Origin: Candidatus Fimenecus excrementavium
Lineage (GTDB): Bacteria; Bacillota; Clostridia; Oscillospirales; Acutalibacteraceae
Direction of reading: 5' to 3'
Assembly: GCA_018712805.1 (NCBI GenBank)
Contig: DVGI01000037.1
Span: forward strand, 1-64,000
DNA length: 64,000 nt
In this document: in pieces, positions 41,492 to 48,316 of the stretch
Layout of the letters: each line of letters opens with the position of its first letter
Numbering within the stretch: the first letter of the stretch is position 1
Program-made: the position numbers and the translations under genes
The notes under the pieces: generated by a model
Told to the model about the DNA's origin: nothing
Databases searched by the model: none
Seen by the model: only the letters and a program-made list of their open reading frames with translations

Positions 41492-42763
41492 TTACGGCAC
41501 ATAGTCAAATTCCAAATCATAAATACTGACGGTGTCGCCCTCTTGAATACCTTTTTCGCGCAGGGCGTCCAAAATGCCGCTGGTTTGTAAAACGGTTTGG
41601 AAATATTGCAAAGACGCGTAATCGTCCAAATCGGTTTTGCTTAAAATCCGGTAAAGCCACTCGGCTTCGACGATATAAACGCCGTCTTCCACGGTAATTT
41701 TAAAGCCGTCGTTCTTTTTCTTTTCGAGCACCGTCATGGGCACTTCTTCGCTATCATAGCGTTTGACCGGCGGGAGCGTTGCAAGCTTTCGCGCCACGGC
41801 GTTGATCAGCTCCTGCGTGCCATAACGAATCGGGGCGACGATTTCGTAGTATTCCAAGCCTTTTTCTTGCATATAGGCACGGAACCGCTCAAGCTGTTCG
41901 TCGCTTGCCAAATCCATTTTATTGCCGGCGACAATTTGGGGGCACTTCGCAAGCTCGGGGTTGAATTTCACAAGCTCTTCGTTGATTTTTTCAAAATCTT
42001 CAATCGGGTCACGCCCTTCGCTGCCCGCGACGTCCACCACGTGCACCAGCATCCGGCAGCGCTCCACGTGGCGCAAAAACGCGTGCCCGAGACCTACGCC
42101 GTCCGCGGCGCCCTCGATAAGCCCGGGAATATCCGCCATTACAAAGCTCTGCCCCGGTCCCATGGTAACCACGCCCAAAACAGGCGTAATCGTCGTGAAA
42201 TGATAATCACCGACAATGGGTTTCGCTTCGCTCACGACGGAAATCAGCGAAGATTTCCCGACATTCGGGAAGCCCAAAAGTCCGACGTCGGCAATCAGCT
42301 TGAGTTCGAGAGAAACCTCCCACTCCTCGCCGGGCGCACCGCTTTTCGCAAAACGCGGGGTTTGGCGCGTGGCGGTCGCAAAATGCCGGTTCCCCCAGCC
42401 GCCTTTGCCGCCTTTTGCGGCGATAAACGGCTCGTCCGAGGACATATCCGCCATCACAACACCACTTTCACACTCGCGGATAATCGTGCCGCGCGGCACA
42501 CGAATCACAAGGTCCTGCCCTTTTTTGCCGTTGCAGCGCGCACCGCGGCCGTTTTGCCCGTTTTCGGCTTTGTATTTGCGTTTGTAGCGGAAATCCGCCA
42601 GGGTCGAAAGATTGTCGTCCACCTGAAACACAATGTTGCCGCCGCGCCCGCCGTCGCCGCCGTCCGGTCCGCCGGACGCGACATATTTTTCACGGTGGAA
42701 CGCAACCGCGCCGTCGCCGCCGTTGCCCGCTTTGATTTGAATTTTTGCAATATCTACAAACAT
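41492..42763 (-). CDS. obg: GTPase ObgE/CgtA
   Basis: 423 residues. The N-terminal Obg glycine-rich domain has GNGGDGAVAFHREKYV and GGPDGGDGGRGGNIVF near 14-46. The G domain carries GFPNVGKSSLISVVSEAKP near 166, DIPGLIEGAADGVGLGHAFL and GNKMDLAS. The OCT domain (residues 345-423) ends DTVSIYDLEFDYVP. It acts in 50S assembly and the stringent response. First gene of the long minus-strand string that ends at hemW. Confidence 0.97.
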   Translation of the reverse strand: MFVDIAKIQIKAGNGGDGAVAFHREKYVASGGPDGGDGGRGGNIVFQVDDNLSTLADFRYKRKYKAENGQNGRGARCNGKKGQDLVIRVPRGTIIRECESGVVMADMSSDEPFIAAKGGKGGWGNRHFATATRQTPRFAKSGAPGEEWEVSLELKLIADVGLLGFPNVGKSSLISVVSEAKPIVGDYHFTTITPVLGVVTMGPGQSFVMADIPGLIEGAADGVGLGHAFLRHVERCRMLVHVVDVAGSEGRDPIEDFEKINEELVKFNPELAKCPQIVAGNKMDLASDEQLERFRAYMQEKGLEYYEIVAPIRYGTQELINAVARKLATLPPVKRYDSEEVPMTVLEKKKNDGFKITVEDGVYIVEAEWLYRILSKTDLDDYASLQYFQTVLQTSGILDALREKGIQEGDTVSIYDLEFDYVP

Positions 42764-42935
42764 AGCTTGTCCCTCTTAAACGAAAACCTCTATACAATAA
42801 TATATTTACAAACAGAATGTATATTATTATAGCAAAAACCGAAGCAAAGATAAATAGTGAATTTTTAAAAATCGGATTTCGCCGCAAATCGTCGGGCGTT
42901 GTCGGAATGTATCATATAAATTGTGGTTATTTTTC

Positions 42936-42964
42936 TTGACATATACAATATATTGTGTTAGTAT
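42936..42964 (+). promoter_or_regulatory. Distal promoter before the 82-aa gene
   Basis: TTGACA (42936-42941), 17-base spacer, TAGTAT (42959-42964). The spacer contains the palindrome ACAATATATTGT, a possible operator. A transcript from here would run about 155 bases before the small gene and pass a 7-bp stem-loop. Confidence 0.6.
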
Positions 42965-43050
42965 AAAGATGCAAGCCATAGAAAAATAGATTGATTCTTT
43001 GCAAAGTCCGTTTTTTGGGACTTTACTGTAAAATAAATCGAACATTTGTC

Positions 43051-43078
43051 TTGACAAAGCAAAAATACCTGTTATAAT
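43051..43078 (+). promoter_or_regulatory. Proximal sigma-A promoter of the 82-aa gene
   Basis: TTGACA (43051-43056) and TATAAT (43073-43078) with a 16-base spacer; both hexamers are perfect. CGAAC, a LexA half-site, lies 10 bases before the -35, and the palindrome at 43095-43108 lies 16 bases after the -10. Confidence 0.78.
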
Positions 43079-43094
43079 AAGGGTGTAACGATGC

Positions 43095-43108
43095 AGAACA
43101 AATGTTCA
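43095..43108. promoter_or_regulatory. SOS-like (LexA) operator, core GAACAAATGTTC
   Basis: AGAACAAATGTTCA contains the perfect palindromic core GAAC-AAAT-GTTC. Only the outermost bases differ from the LexA consensus CGAAC-N4-GTTCG. Its distance from the -10 is nearly the same as for the perfect box at 19104-19117. The core 12-mer is identical to that site read on the other strand. Confidence 0.6.
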
Positions 43109-43126
43109 AGGACGGAGGTTATCCTT

Positions 43127-43375
43127 ATGACAACAGCACTTGTACTTCGCACCACCATTGAGCTTGCAGTTGTTTTACTGCTGATATACGGTTTCATTAA
43201 AGAGGAAAAAGTCATTGCGTTTGAGCAGAAAGTCTGGCGGATTTTGTTCGTCAATTACAGACGCTATAAACGCAAAAAGAGATATGCGCAAATGCAAAAG
43301 AACCGTGACTTCCGCGTGGTAAACGGCACGGCTTCGCCGCGCAAAACGCCGGACGGCTCGTTCCACGTTGCGTAA
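43127..43375 (+). CDS. Small single-pass membrane protein, 82 aa, unknown
   Basis: ATG at 43127, 8 bases after GGAGG. An N-terminal membrane helix (LRTTIELAVVLLLIYGFI, residues about 7-24) is followed by a very basic segment with YRRYKRKKRYAQMQKNRDF, so the C-terminus should lie in the cytoplasm. The end is SPRKTPDGSFHVA. No known family comes to mind. A strong promoter with an SOS-like operator and a very strong terminator suggest a tightly regulated, abundant product. By size and layout it could be an SOS-induced division inhibitor of YneA or SidA kind; this is only an inference. Confidence 0.72.
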   Translation: MTTALVLRTTIELAVVLLLIYGFIKEEKVIAFEQKVWRILFVNYRRYKRKKRYAQMQKNRDFRVVNGTASPRKTPDGSFHVA

Positions 43376-43425
43376 AGCCTCTTTCTGAAATTTGATTTTC
43401 CCCTATTCCTTTCTATACACACACA

Positions 43426-43470
43426 AACACAGCGGGGCGGACTTGTCTTTTGAGTCTGCCCCGCTGTGTT
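43426..43470. terminator. Very strong terminator, possibly bidirectional
   Basis: An 18-bp stem (AACACAGCGGGGCGGACT with its complement, one G-T) and a 9-base loop, followed on the plus strand by TTGTCTG. It ends the 82-aa gene and possibly also the convergent XRE regulator gene. Confidence 0.85.
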
Positions 43471-43491
43471 TTGTCTGTATTTACTTGCTTA

Positions 43492-43698
43492 TTATTTATA
43501 TCTGTTCGGATTATCTGTACGCTCTAACAGATAATCAATCGAAACATCAAAATAATCGGCGATTTTTATGAGCGTGGCGTAATCCGCCTCGCGCTGACCC
43601 GTTTCATAGCGGCTGATTGCATTTTGATTTAATTGCAAATCCATCGCCAATTTCAACTGGGAAACATTTTTCTGTTTGCGCAGTTCTTTTAATCTCAT
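43492..43698 (-). CDS. XRE-family transcription regulator
   Basis: 68 residues from the ATG at 43696-43698 after CAGGTGATTTTT. The HTH_3 domain fills it: MRLKELRKQKNVSQLKLAMD, then LNQNAISRYETGQREADYAT with the recognition helix, and YFDVSIDYLLERTD. It is divergent from the DUF1413 gene. Two palindromes of form TATACC-N5-GGTATA lie in the shared gap and one overlaps the DUF1413 promoter, so it likely represses that gene. Confidence 0.92.
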   Translation of the reverse strand: MRLKELRKQKNVSQLKLAMDLQLNQNAISRYETGQREADYATLIKIADYFDVSIDYLLERTDNPNRYK

Positions 43699-43714
43699 AA
43701 AAATCACCTGCCTC

Positions 43715-43743
43715 TTGACAAAATTATACCGTGTTGGTATAAT
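43715..43743 (+). promoter_or_regulatory. Consensus promoter of the DUF1413-lipoprotein genes
   Basis: TTGACA (43715-43720), 17-base spacer, TATAAT (43738-43743), perfect hexamers. The palindrome at 43725-43741 overlaps the spacer and the -10, as expected for a repressor site. Confidence 0.82.
43725..43741. promoter_or_regulatory. Palindromic operator 1 (TATACC-N5-GGTATA)
   Basis: TATACCGTGTTGGTATA is a perfect inverted repeat with a 5-base centre. It covers the -10 region of the plus-strand promoter. The divergent XRE protein is the probable binder. Confidence 0.72.
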
Positions 43744-43748
43744 CAAAA

Positions 43749-43765
43749 TATCCCAATTTGGTATA
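43749..43765. promoter_or_regulatory. Palindromic operator 2 (TATCCC-N5-GGTATA)
   Basis: TATCCCAATTTGGTATA repeats operator 1 with one mismatch in the left arm. The centres lie 24 bases apart, and this copy sits at the predicted transcription start. Confidence 0.68.
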
Positions 43766-43785
43766 TTATAGGTGGTGTTCTATGG

Positions 43786-44046
43786 GTGGATTATGAAGAA
43801 TATTTTGCATTTCTTTTAAGAAAAACCGCAAGTCTGCCGCCTGAAACTGTCTTTTTTCTGAAAGATTTATTTCAGGGAACGGCGTGGAATTGCCTTGCCA
43901 AAGGCGAAAAATTAAGCATCGGCAGGTTTTTTAAAAAGCAAGTCACAAACGGAAAGGTTCCGAACATTAGCTTTATCGGGAAAGCGGCAAATAATTCAGC
44001 GCTATATAAAAAGAATTTGACGGGTTTAAAGGAGAAAGAGAAATGA
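43786..44046 (+). CDS. DUF1413 domain protein
   Basis: 86 residues, GTG start, with AGGTGGTG upstream. The core LPPETVFFLKDLFQGTAWNC near 17-36 and LSIGRFFKKQV match the DUF1413 domain (PF07205), whose role is unknown; members occur on plasmids and phages. The end NNSALYKKNLTGLKEKEK is basic. It overlaps the lipoprotein gene by ATGA and is controlled by a strong promoter with XRE operators. Confidence 0.8.
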   Translation: MDYEEYFAFLLRKTASLPPETVFFLKDLFQGTAWNCLAKGEKLSIGRFFKKQVTNGKVPNISFIGKAANNSALYKKNLTGLKEKEK

Positions 44047-44441
44047 AAAAAACAATCGGTATTTTATTTATTTGCATTCTGTTGTTTGGCTTTACAAGTT
44101 GTGCGGGCGGAATGAGCGTTGCCCCGACCACCACGGAAATTCCAACTGAGCCACCGTTGACGGAAGTGGAATTAGCCGCAAAATACTCACTTGAATATTT
44201 ACAGACTTTTGCGAAAAACCCCGAATCATTGCAAGTTCATGAAATAGAATACGCTTATGGTGACGGGGAATTGTTCGACTATGCTTTTTCTGTGGATATT
44301 TCCTCACAAAATGGCTTTGGCGGAATGAATCGTGAAATGTACTATCTTTTTTACCACTCAAATGGTACTGTTGAAGCAACGGAAACTCTTTTCATGCTTG
44401 ATACAGACAATCATATCGATCCAGAACGGATCGGGTTTTAA
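44043..44441 (+). CDS. Small lipoprotein of unknown function
   Basis: 132 residues. A signal peptide with lipobox FTSC at residues 17-20 is followed by a Thr/Pro-rich linker (SVAPTTTEIPTEPPLTE) and a compact domain (LEYLQTFAKNPESLQVHEIE, then YAYGDGELFDYAFSVDISSQ) in which the ELAAKYSLEYL helix precedes beta strands. I do not recognise a family. It is coupled to the DUF1413 gene (4-base overlap) and ends at a good terminator. Confidence 0.75.
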   Translation: MKKTIGILFICILLFGFTSCAGGMSVAPTTTEIPTEPPLTEVELAAKYSLEYLQTFAKNPESLQVHEIEYAYGDGELFDYAFSVDISSQNGFGGMNREMYYLFYHSNGTVEATETLFMLDTDNHIDPERIGF

Positions 44442-44469
44442 ACCGTTATTTTACACATTCACCAACTAA

Positions 44470-44502
44470 AAAGCCGAGATGCGTTTTCTGCATCTCGGCT
44501 TT
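44470..44502. terminator. Bidirectional terminator
   Basis: AAAGCCGAGATGC and GCATCTCGGCTTT pair over 13 bp around a 7-base loop, between the convergent lipoprotein and radical SAM genes, with T-runs on both sides. Confidence 0.86.
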
Positions 44503-44542
44503 TCTGTATCCTTTTATAGGTGTACTGTACTGTACTGTTTTC

Positions 44543-45151
44543 TTACTCCGCAATATATGCCCGGACGCGAAGCGGAATATCCATGCTTTTCGCAAGCGCT
44601 TTGCAAGCTTCGATGTCTTCCGGCGGAATAACGTCAACCACGGTGAATTTGACGTTCGCGCCGAGTTCCTTACATTGGCGGGCAAACGCAAGCATCGCGT
44701 CAAACGCTTTTTCGCCGAACGCCGGGTGACAAAGTTTTTCATATTTTTCCGTAGTCGGCGCGTTTAAGGAAACGGAAATCGTATCGATGTTTTTGCAAAT
44801 CGCTTCGGCGGTCGGTTTGCCGTTGATTAAATCGGAAAGCCCGTTGGTGTTTAAGCGCAGGCGCAAGCCTTTTTTCTTTAAGTATTCCGCAGTACGCAAA
44901 AGCGTATCATACGCGCAGGTCGGCTCGCCGTAGCCGCAGAAAACGACTTCTTTGTCATAGCCCGAAAAATCCCAGGCGTCAACGGCCGCTTTGACTTCTT
45001 CAAACGACGGCGCGTGAGAAGAAAACCAAAGATTTTCAGCCGTCCCCACTCCGTCGCCGTTTTGGCGAATGCAAAACGCGCACCGGCAGGGGCAGGCGTT
45101 GGTCAAATTCAAATACACCTGATTGCCCAAAGTATATACAATTTCTGTCAC
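44543..45151 (-). CDS. TatD-associated radical SAM protein
   Basis: About 202 residues. The cluster site is YLNLTNACPCRCAFCIRQNG with C-x3-C-x2-C near residues 19-26, followed by VVFCGYGEPTCAYDTL, the SAM-binding GGEP-like motif, and ISVSLNAPTTEKYEKLCHP. This matches the short radical SAM family that often lies next to tatD (TIGR04038), but no tatD is seen here. Start: the GTG at 45149-45151 lies 9 bases after GGGG; an ATG three codons upstream is too close to that site. Function unknown. Confidence 0.85.
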   Translation of the reverse strand: MTEIVYTLGNQVYLNLTNACPCRCAFCIRQNGDGVGTAENLWFSSHAPSFEEVKAAVDAWDFSGYDKEVVFCGYGEPTCAYDTLLRTAEYLKKKGLRLRLNTNGLSDLINGKPTAEAICKNIDTISVSLNAPTTEKYEKLCHPAFGEKAFDAMLAFARQCKELGANVKFTVVDVIPPEDIEACKALAKSMDIPLRVRAYIAE

Positions 45152-45189
45152 AGAGAACATCCCCTTTAAAAATTGCAGGAATCCTGTTC

Positions 45190-45218
45190 TTGCATAATTT
45201 TTTTGTTTCTTATATAAT
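45190..45218 (+). promoter_or_regulatory. Promoter of the MocR-like regulator gene
   Basis: TTGCAT (45190-45195), 17-base spacer, TATAAT (45213-45218), about 58 bases before the ATG. Surroundings are A/T-rich; no pair of direct repeats typical of PdxR sites was identified with confidence. Confidence 0.65.
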
Positions 45219-45275
45219 AAAACAAAGTTGTCTTTAAAAAAATACACAATATTTTAATTTTTTAAGGGGTCAGTT

Positions 45276-46634
45276 ATGAAAGAGACACCGGATTTTGAGT
45301 TTTTACCGCTGCAAAACAGCAATGTGCCGCTGTATATGCAGGTCTACAATTACTATAAAGCGCTGATTACAAAAGGCAAACTCCCACCCGCCACCAAACT
45401 GCCGTCGATTCGCCGCTGCGCCGAAGCGCTTTCGGTAAGCCGCACGACCGCCGAAGCCGCCTATTTGCAGCTTTGCGCCGACGGCTATGTGCTTTCGCGC
45501 CCGCAAAGCGGCTATTATGTGACCGATTTATATGTGCCGCGCCCGCAAAAGCCGGCTGCTGCACCCGCAAAGAAGCCGGAAATCCGTTTTGATTTCGCTT
45601 CGCTTTCCGCCGACCGCGAAAGCTTTGACTTTAACCTTTGGCGGCGGTATTTAAAAAGCGCGCTTCGGCAGGATGAACGCTTGCTTTCTTACGGCGAAGT
45701 GCAGGGCGAAGCGGATTTGCGCGAAGCGGTGGCGCAATACATCACCGAAAAGCGCAACGTCGTCTGCACACCGGACAAAATTGTCATCGGCGCGGGCGTA
45801 CAAAGCCTTTTGCACATATTGTGCGCCGTAATTGGCACCCCCTGCCCGGTCGCGTTTCTGGGCTCTTCGTTTGCGCAAGGCGTCGCCATTTTCCGCGACC
45901 ACGGGTTTCCTGTCTGTTCTTCGCCTGAAGACGCCAAAATCATTTACACCGCACCGTCGCACGTCAACCGCTGGGGCGACGTTATGCCGACTTCGGAGCG
46001 CATCGACCTTTTGCGCAATACGGCGGAAAAAGATGTACTTTTAATTGAGGACGACTATGACAACGAGTTCAACTATTTTTCCCGTCCTGCGCCGGCGCTG
46101 CAGGGGTTGGACGGAGGCCGCCGCGTGATTTATCTCGGCACGTTTTCAAAGCTTTTGCTTCCCTCTATTCGATTAAGCTACATGATTTTGCCGGACGCGC
46201 TTTTGCCCGCCTACCGCAAAATTGCGCCTTTATATAACCAAACCGCCTCTAAGGTCGAGCAAATCGCGCTTTGCCAGTTTATCCGCGACGGGCATTTGGC
46301 AAGCCAAATTCGGAAAGTAAAAAAGCTTTACACCCAAAAAGCGCTTTGCTTAGAAGCCGCGGTGCGGCAGGTGTTCGGGGAGGACACCCACGTCTATACC
46401 GGCGAGACCGGCTTTGTGGTCCGATTTGAACCGGCAACCCCGCTTCGCGCCGCCGAGCTTGCGCGCCGCGCCGCCGAAGCCGGCGTCGCTGTAAAGGCGC
46501 ATAACCTGTCAAACGGCAAAACCTCGCTTTTGCTCTCGTGTTCGGGCGTGCGCGCCGCCGATTATCCCGCCGCGCTTTCCGTTTTAAAAAAGATTTGTGA
46601 AAGTTCTGACAAACCTGCAAATTTGAAAAACTAA
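45276..46634 (+). CDS. MocR/PdxR-type regulator (GntR-HTH fused to aminotransferase fold)
   Basis: 452 residues. The GntR winged helix fills 15-85 (NVPLYMQVYNYYKALITKGK, LPSIRRCAEALSVSRTTAEA). The fold-type I PLP domain follows with DDYDNEF near 263 and the PLP lysine in YLGTFSKLLLPSIRLSYM near 290. MocR regulators often control pyridoxal phosphate or amino-acid genes beside them; here the neighbours are a radical SAM gene and the hydrogenase operon. The target is unknown. It has its own promoter and terminator. Confidence 0.93.
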   Translation: MKETPDFEFLPLQNSNVPLYMQVYNYYKALITKGKLPPATKLPSIRRCAEALSVSRTTAEAAYLQLCADGYVLSRPQSGYYVTDLYVPRPQKPAAAPAKKPEIRFDFASLSADRESFDFNLWRRYLKSALRQDERLLSYGEVQGEADLREAVAQYITEKRNVVCTPDKIVIGAGVQSLLHILCAVIGTPCPVAFLGSSFAQGVAIFRDHGFPVCSSPEDAKIIYTAPSHVNRWGDVMPTSERIDLLRNTAEKDVLLIEDDYDNEFNYFSRPAPALQGLDGGRRVIYLGTFSKLLLPSIRLSYMILPDALLPAYRKIAPLYNQTASKVEQIALCQFIRDGHLASQIRKVKKLYTQKALCLEAAVRQVFGEDTHVYTGETGFVVRFEPATPLRAAELARRAAEAGVAVKAHNLSNGKTSLLLSCSGVRAADYPAALSVLKKICESSDKPANLKN

Positions 46635-46712
46635 ATAACTGTTTCATTTGATACAGAATTGTCAAAGAATTGCCCGGATAATGGCATTTCTGTTGAATAA
46701 TGTATAAAAATT

Positions 46713-46740
46713 AACAATCAGTATTAAATTACTGATTGTT
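46713..46740 (+). terminator. Terminator after the MocR-like gene
   Basis: AACAATCAGTA and TACTGATTGTT pair over 11 bp around a 6-base loop, followed by TTTTTTG. Confidence 0.82.
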
Positions 46741-46776
46741 TTTTTGTAAAAAATGATAGATTTTTAACAGACATTC

Positions 46777-46785
46777 TGCTATAAT
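46777..46785 (+). promoter_or_regulatory. Extended -10 promoter of the hydrogenase operon
   Basis: TGCTATAAT is a perfect extended -10; the -35 region (TTTTTA-like) is poor. The leader of about 90 bases carries no recognised riboswitch and ends in AAAGGAGG. Confidence 0.6.
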
Positions 46786-46879
46786 GTGTCTTGTATGTGC
46801 GGAAACAAACCGCTCCCTTTTCGGAACGATGTGTTTCTGACCACGCAAAGCGCATCTTTCGCAAAGGAGGAAATCTTAA

Positions 46880-47377
46880 ATGCTCAAAAAAATCAGTACG
46901 ATTCCGTTTAAGGGCACGCCCGAACAGGCCGAAAAGCTGCAGGCGGTCATTGCGGAATGCAAAGGCGACAAAAGCCTGCTGATGCATGTGATGCAGGAAG
47001 CCCAGGAAATTTACGGCTACCTGCCCTATGAAGTGCAGATCATGATTGCGGAAGGCATGGACGTGCCGCTGGAAAAGGTCTACGGCGTCTCCACCTTCTA
47101 TGCGCAGTTCTCACTCTCCCCCAAAGGGGAAAACAACATTTCCGTATGTCTCGGCACGGCGTGCTATGTCAAAGGCTCTCAGCAGATTTTGGATAAAATC
47201 AGCGAAGTGCTCGGCATCGGCCCCGGCGAATGCACCGCGGACGGCAGTTTCTCGCTGGAAGCCTGCCGCTGTATCGGCGCGTGCGGGTTGGCGCCCGTGC
47301 TCACCGTCAACGACGAAGTGTACGGTAAAATTACCGAAGACGACGTCCCCGGCATTTTGGCGAAATATCAGGCCTGA
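46880..47377 (+). CDS. hndA: Hydrogenase subunit, NuoE-like 2Fe-2S protein
   Basis: 165 residues. Thioredoxin-like 2Fe-2S domain with Cys ligands in VCLGTACYVKGSQQ near 93-106 and EACRCIGACGLAPVLTVND near 128-146. The helical N-terminal half (MHVMQEAQEIYGYLPYEVQI) matches NuoE. It is the small diaphorase subunit of multimeric NAD-linked hydrogenases (HydC/HndA). First gene of the operon, after AAAGGAGG; its stop shares one base with the next start (TGATG). Confidence 0.94.
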   Translation: MLKKISTIPFKGTPEQAEKLQAVIAECKGDKSLLMHVMQEAQEIYGYLPYEVQIMIAEGMDVPLEKVYGVSTFYAQFSLSPKGENNISVCLGTACYVKGSQQILDKISEVLGIGPGECTADGSFSLEACRCIGACGLAPVLTVNDEVYGKITEDDVPGILAKYQA

Positions 47378-47940
47378 TGCGGGAACTGTCACTGAATGTG
47401 CTGGATATTGCACAAAATTCCATTGCTGCGGACGCTTCGTATATCCGCATTGAGGTGCTTGAAAACACAAAGGCCCATACGCTGACGGTCGGCATTTATG
47501 ACGACGGCAAAGGCATGACCGAAGAACAGGTGAATGCCGTGCAGGACCCGTTTTACACGACCCGCACCACCCGCAAAGTCGGCATGGGGGTTCCGCTTTT
47601 CAAAATGGCAGCGGAACAAACCGGCGGAAGTCTTCGGATTTCCTCGAAGGTCGGTATCGGCACCAACGTGCAGGCGATTTTCAAAACCGACCACGTGGAT
47701 TTTACGCCGCTCGGCGACATCAACGCCACCATTTTGACGCTCATCACGATGAACACGGACCGGGACTTTCTGTTCCGCCGCAAAATCGACGGCCGCGAAT
47801 TTGTGCTTGATACAACTGAACTTAAAGGCGTTTTGGCCGGCGTGCCGTTAAGCGAGCCCACCGTTGTGCAATGGATCAAAGGATATTTAGAGGAAAACAC
47901 GGAAGAACTGTACGGAGGTGTTACAGATGAAATCGATTGA
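47377..47940 (+). CDS. GHKL/HATPase-domain protein in the hydrogenase operon
   Basis: 187 residues. A histidine-kinase-like ATPase domain: N box in LDIAQNSIAADASYIRIE near 10-27, G1 box DDGKGM near 42, and FYTTRTTRKVGMGVPLFKMA with the F and G2-type loops near 61-78. There is no histidine phosphoacceptor, sensor or receiver domain. The last 80 residues hold no domain I recognise. It overlaps the next gene by 14 bases. Similar genes occur between hydrogenase subunits in Clostridia; the role could be assembly or regulation and is unproven. Confidence 0.86.
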   Translation: MRELSLNVLDIAQNSIAADASYIRIEVLENTKAHTLTVGIYDDGKGMTEEQVNAVQDPFYTTRTTRKVGMGVPLFKMAAEQTGGSLRISSKVGIGTNVQAIFKTDHVDFTPLGDINATILTLITMNTDRDFLFRRKIDGREFVLDTTELKGVLAGVPLSEPTVVQWIKGYLEENTEELYGGVTDEID

Positions 47941-48301
47941 AGAATTGATGGCAATTCGCGACAACGCCAAAAAGAAAATGACCATCCGCGAAGACACGGG
48001 CGACGATAACATCCGCATCGTAGTCGGTATGGCGACCTGCGGCATCGCGGCGGGCGCGCGCCCGGTGCTCAACGCATTTGTGGAAGAGATTGCGAAACGC
48101 GGGATTAAGGGCGTGACCGTTTCCCAGACCGGCTGCATCGGCATGTGCCAATATGAGCCGATTGTCGAAGTGATTGAGCCCGGCAAAGAAAAAGTGACGT
48201 ATGTCAAAATGACCGCCGACAAAGCGGTGAAGGTCGTCAACGACCATATCGTCAACGGCAACCCGATTGTGGATTTCACGGTCGGCGCAGCCACCAAATA
48301 A
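47927..48301 (+). CDS. hndB: Hydrogenase subunit, 2Fe-2S thioredoxin-like ferredoxin
   Basis: 124 residues from the ATG at 47927 with GGAGGTGTTACAG before it. Cys ligands appear in GMATCGIAAGARPV near 34-47 and QTGCIGMCQYEPIVEV near 71-86, the 2Fe-2S ferredoxin pattern of HndB-type proteins. A short N-terminal helix (SIEELMAIRDNAKKKM) precedes it. It bridges electrons between the diaphorase and the hydrogenase. Confidence 0.9.
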   Translation: MKSIEELMAIRDNAKKKMTIREDTGDDNIRIVVGMATCGIAAGARPVLNAFVEEIAKRGIKGVTVSQTGCIGMCQYEPIVEVIEPGKEKVTYVKMTADKAVKVVNDHIVNGNPIVDFTVGAATK

Positions 48302-48316
48302 GAAGGAGGAAAAACA

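Larger units (their letters stand above)
42764..43126. other. 363-base intergenic region with several promoters
   Basis: No gene is seen. On the minus strand an extended -10 (TGCTATAAT; -10 at 42826-42831) can serve obg. On the plus strand there are two promoters (42936-42964 and 43051-43078), a 12-base palindrome ACAATATATTGT inside the first spacer, a small stem-loop (43003-43009 with 43018-43024) and an SOS-like operator. The region is very A/T-rich compared with its surroundings. Confidence 0.6.

Noticed and set aside
41867..42832. A 321-codon open frame opposite obg
   Set aside because: Antisense frame in a G/C-rich coding region; obg is certain by motifs, and the reverse translation shows no domain.
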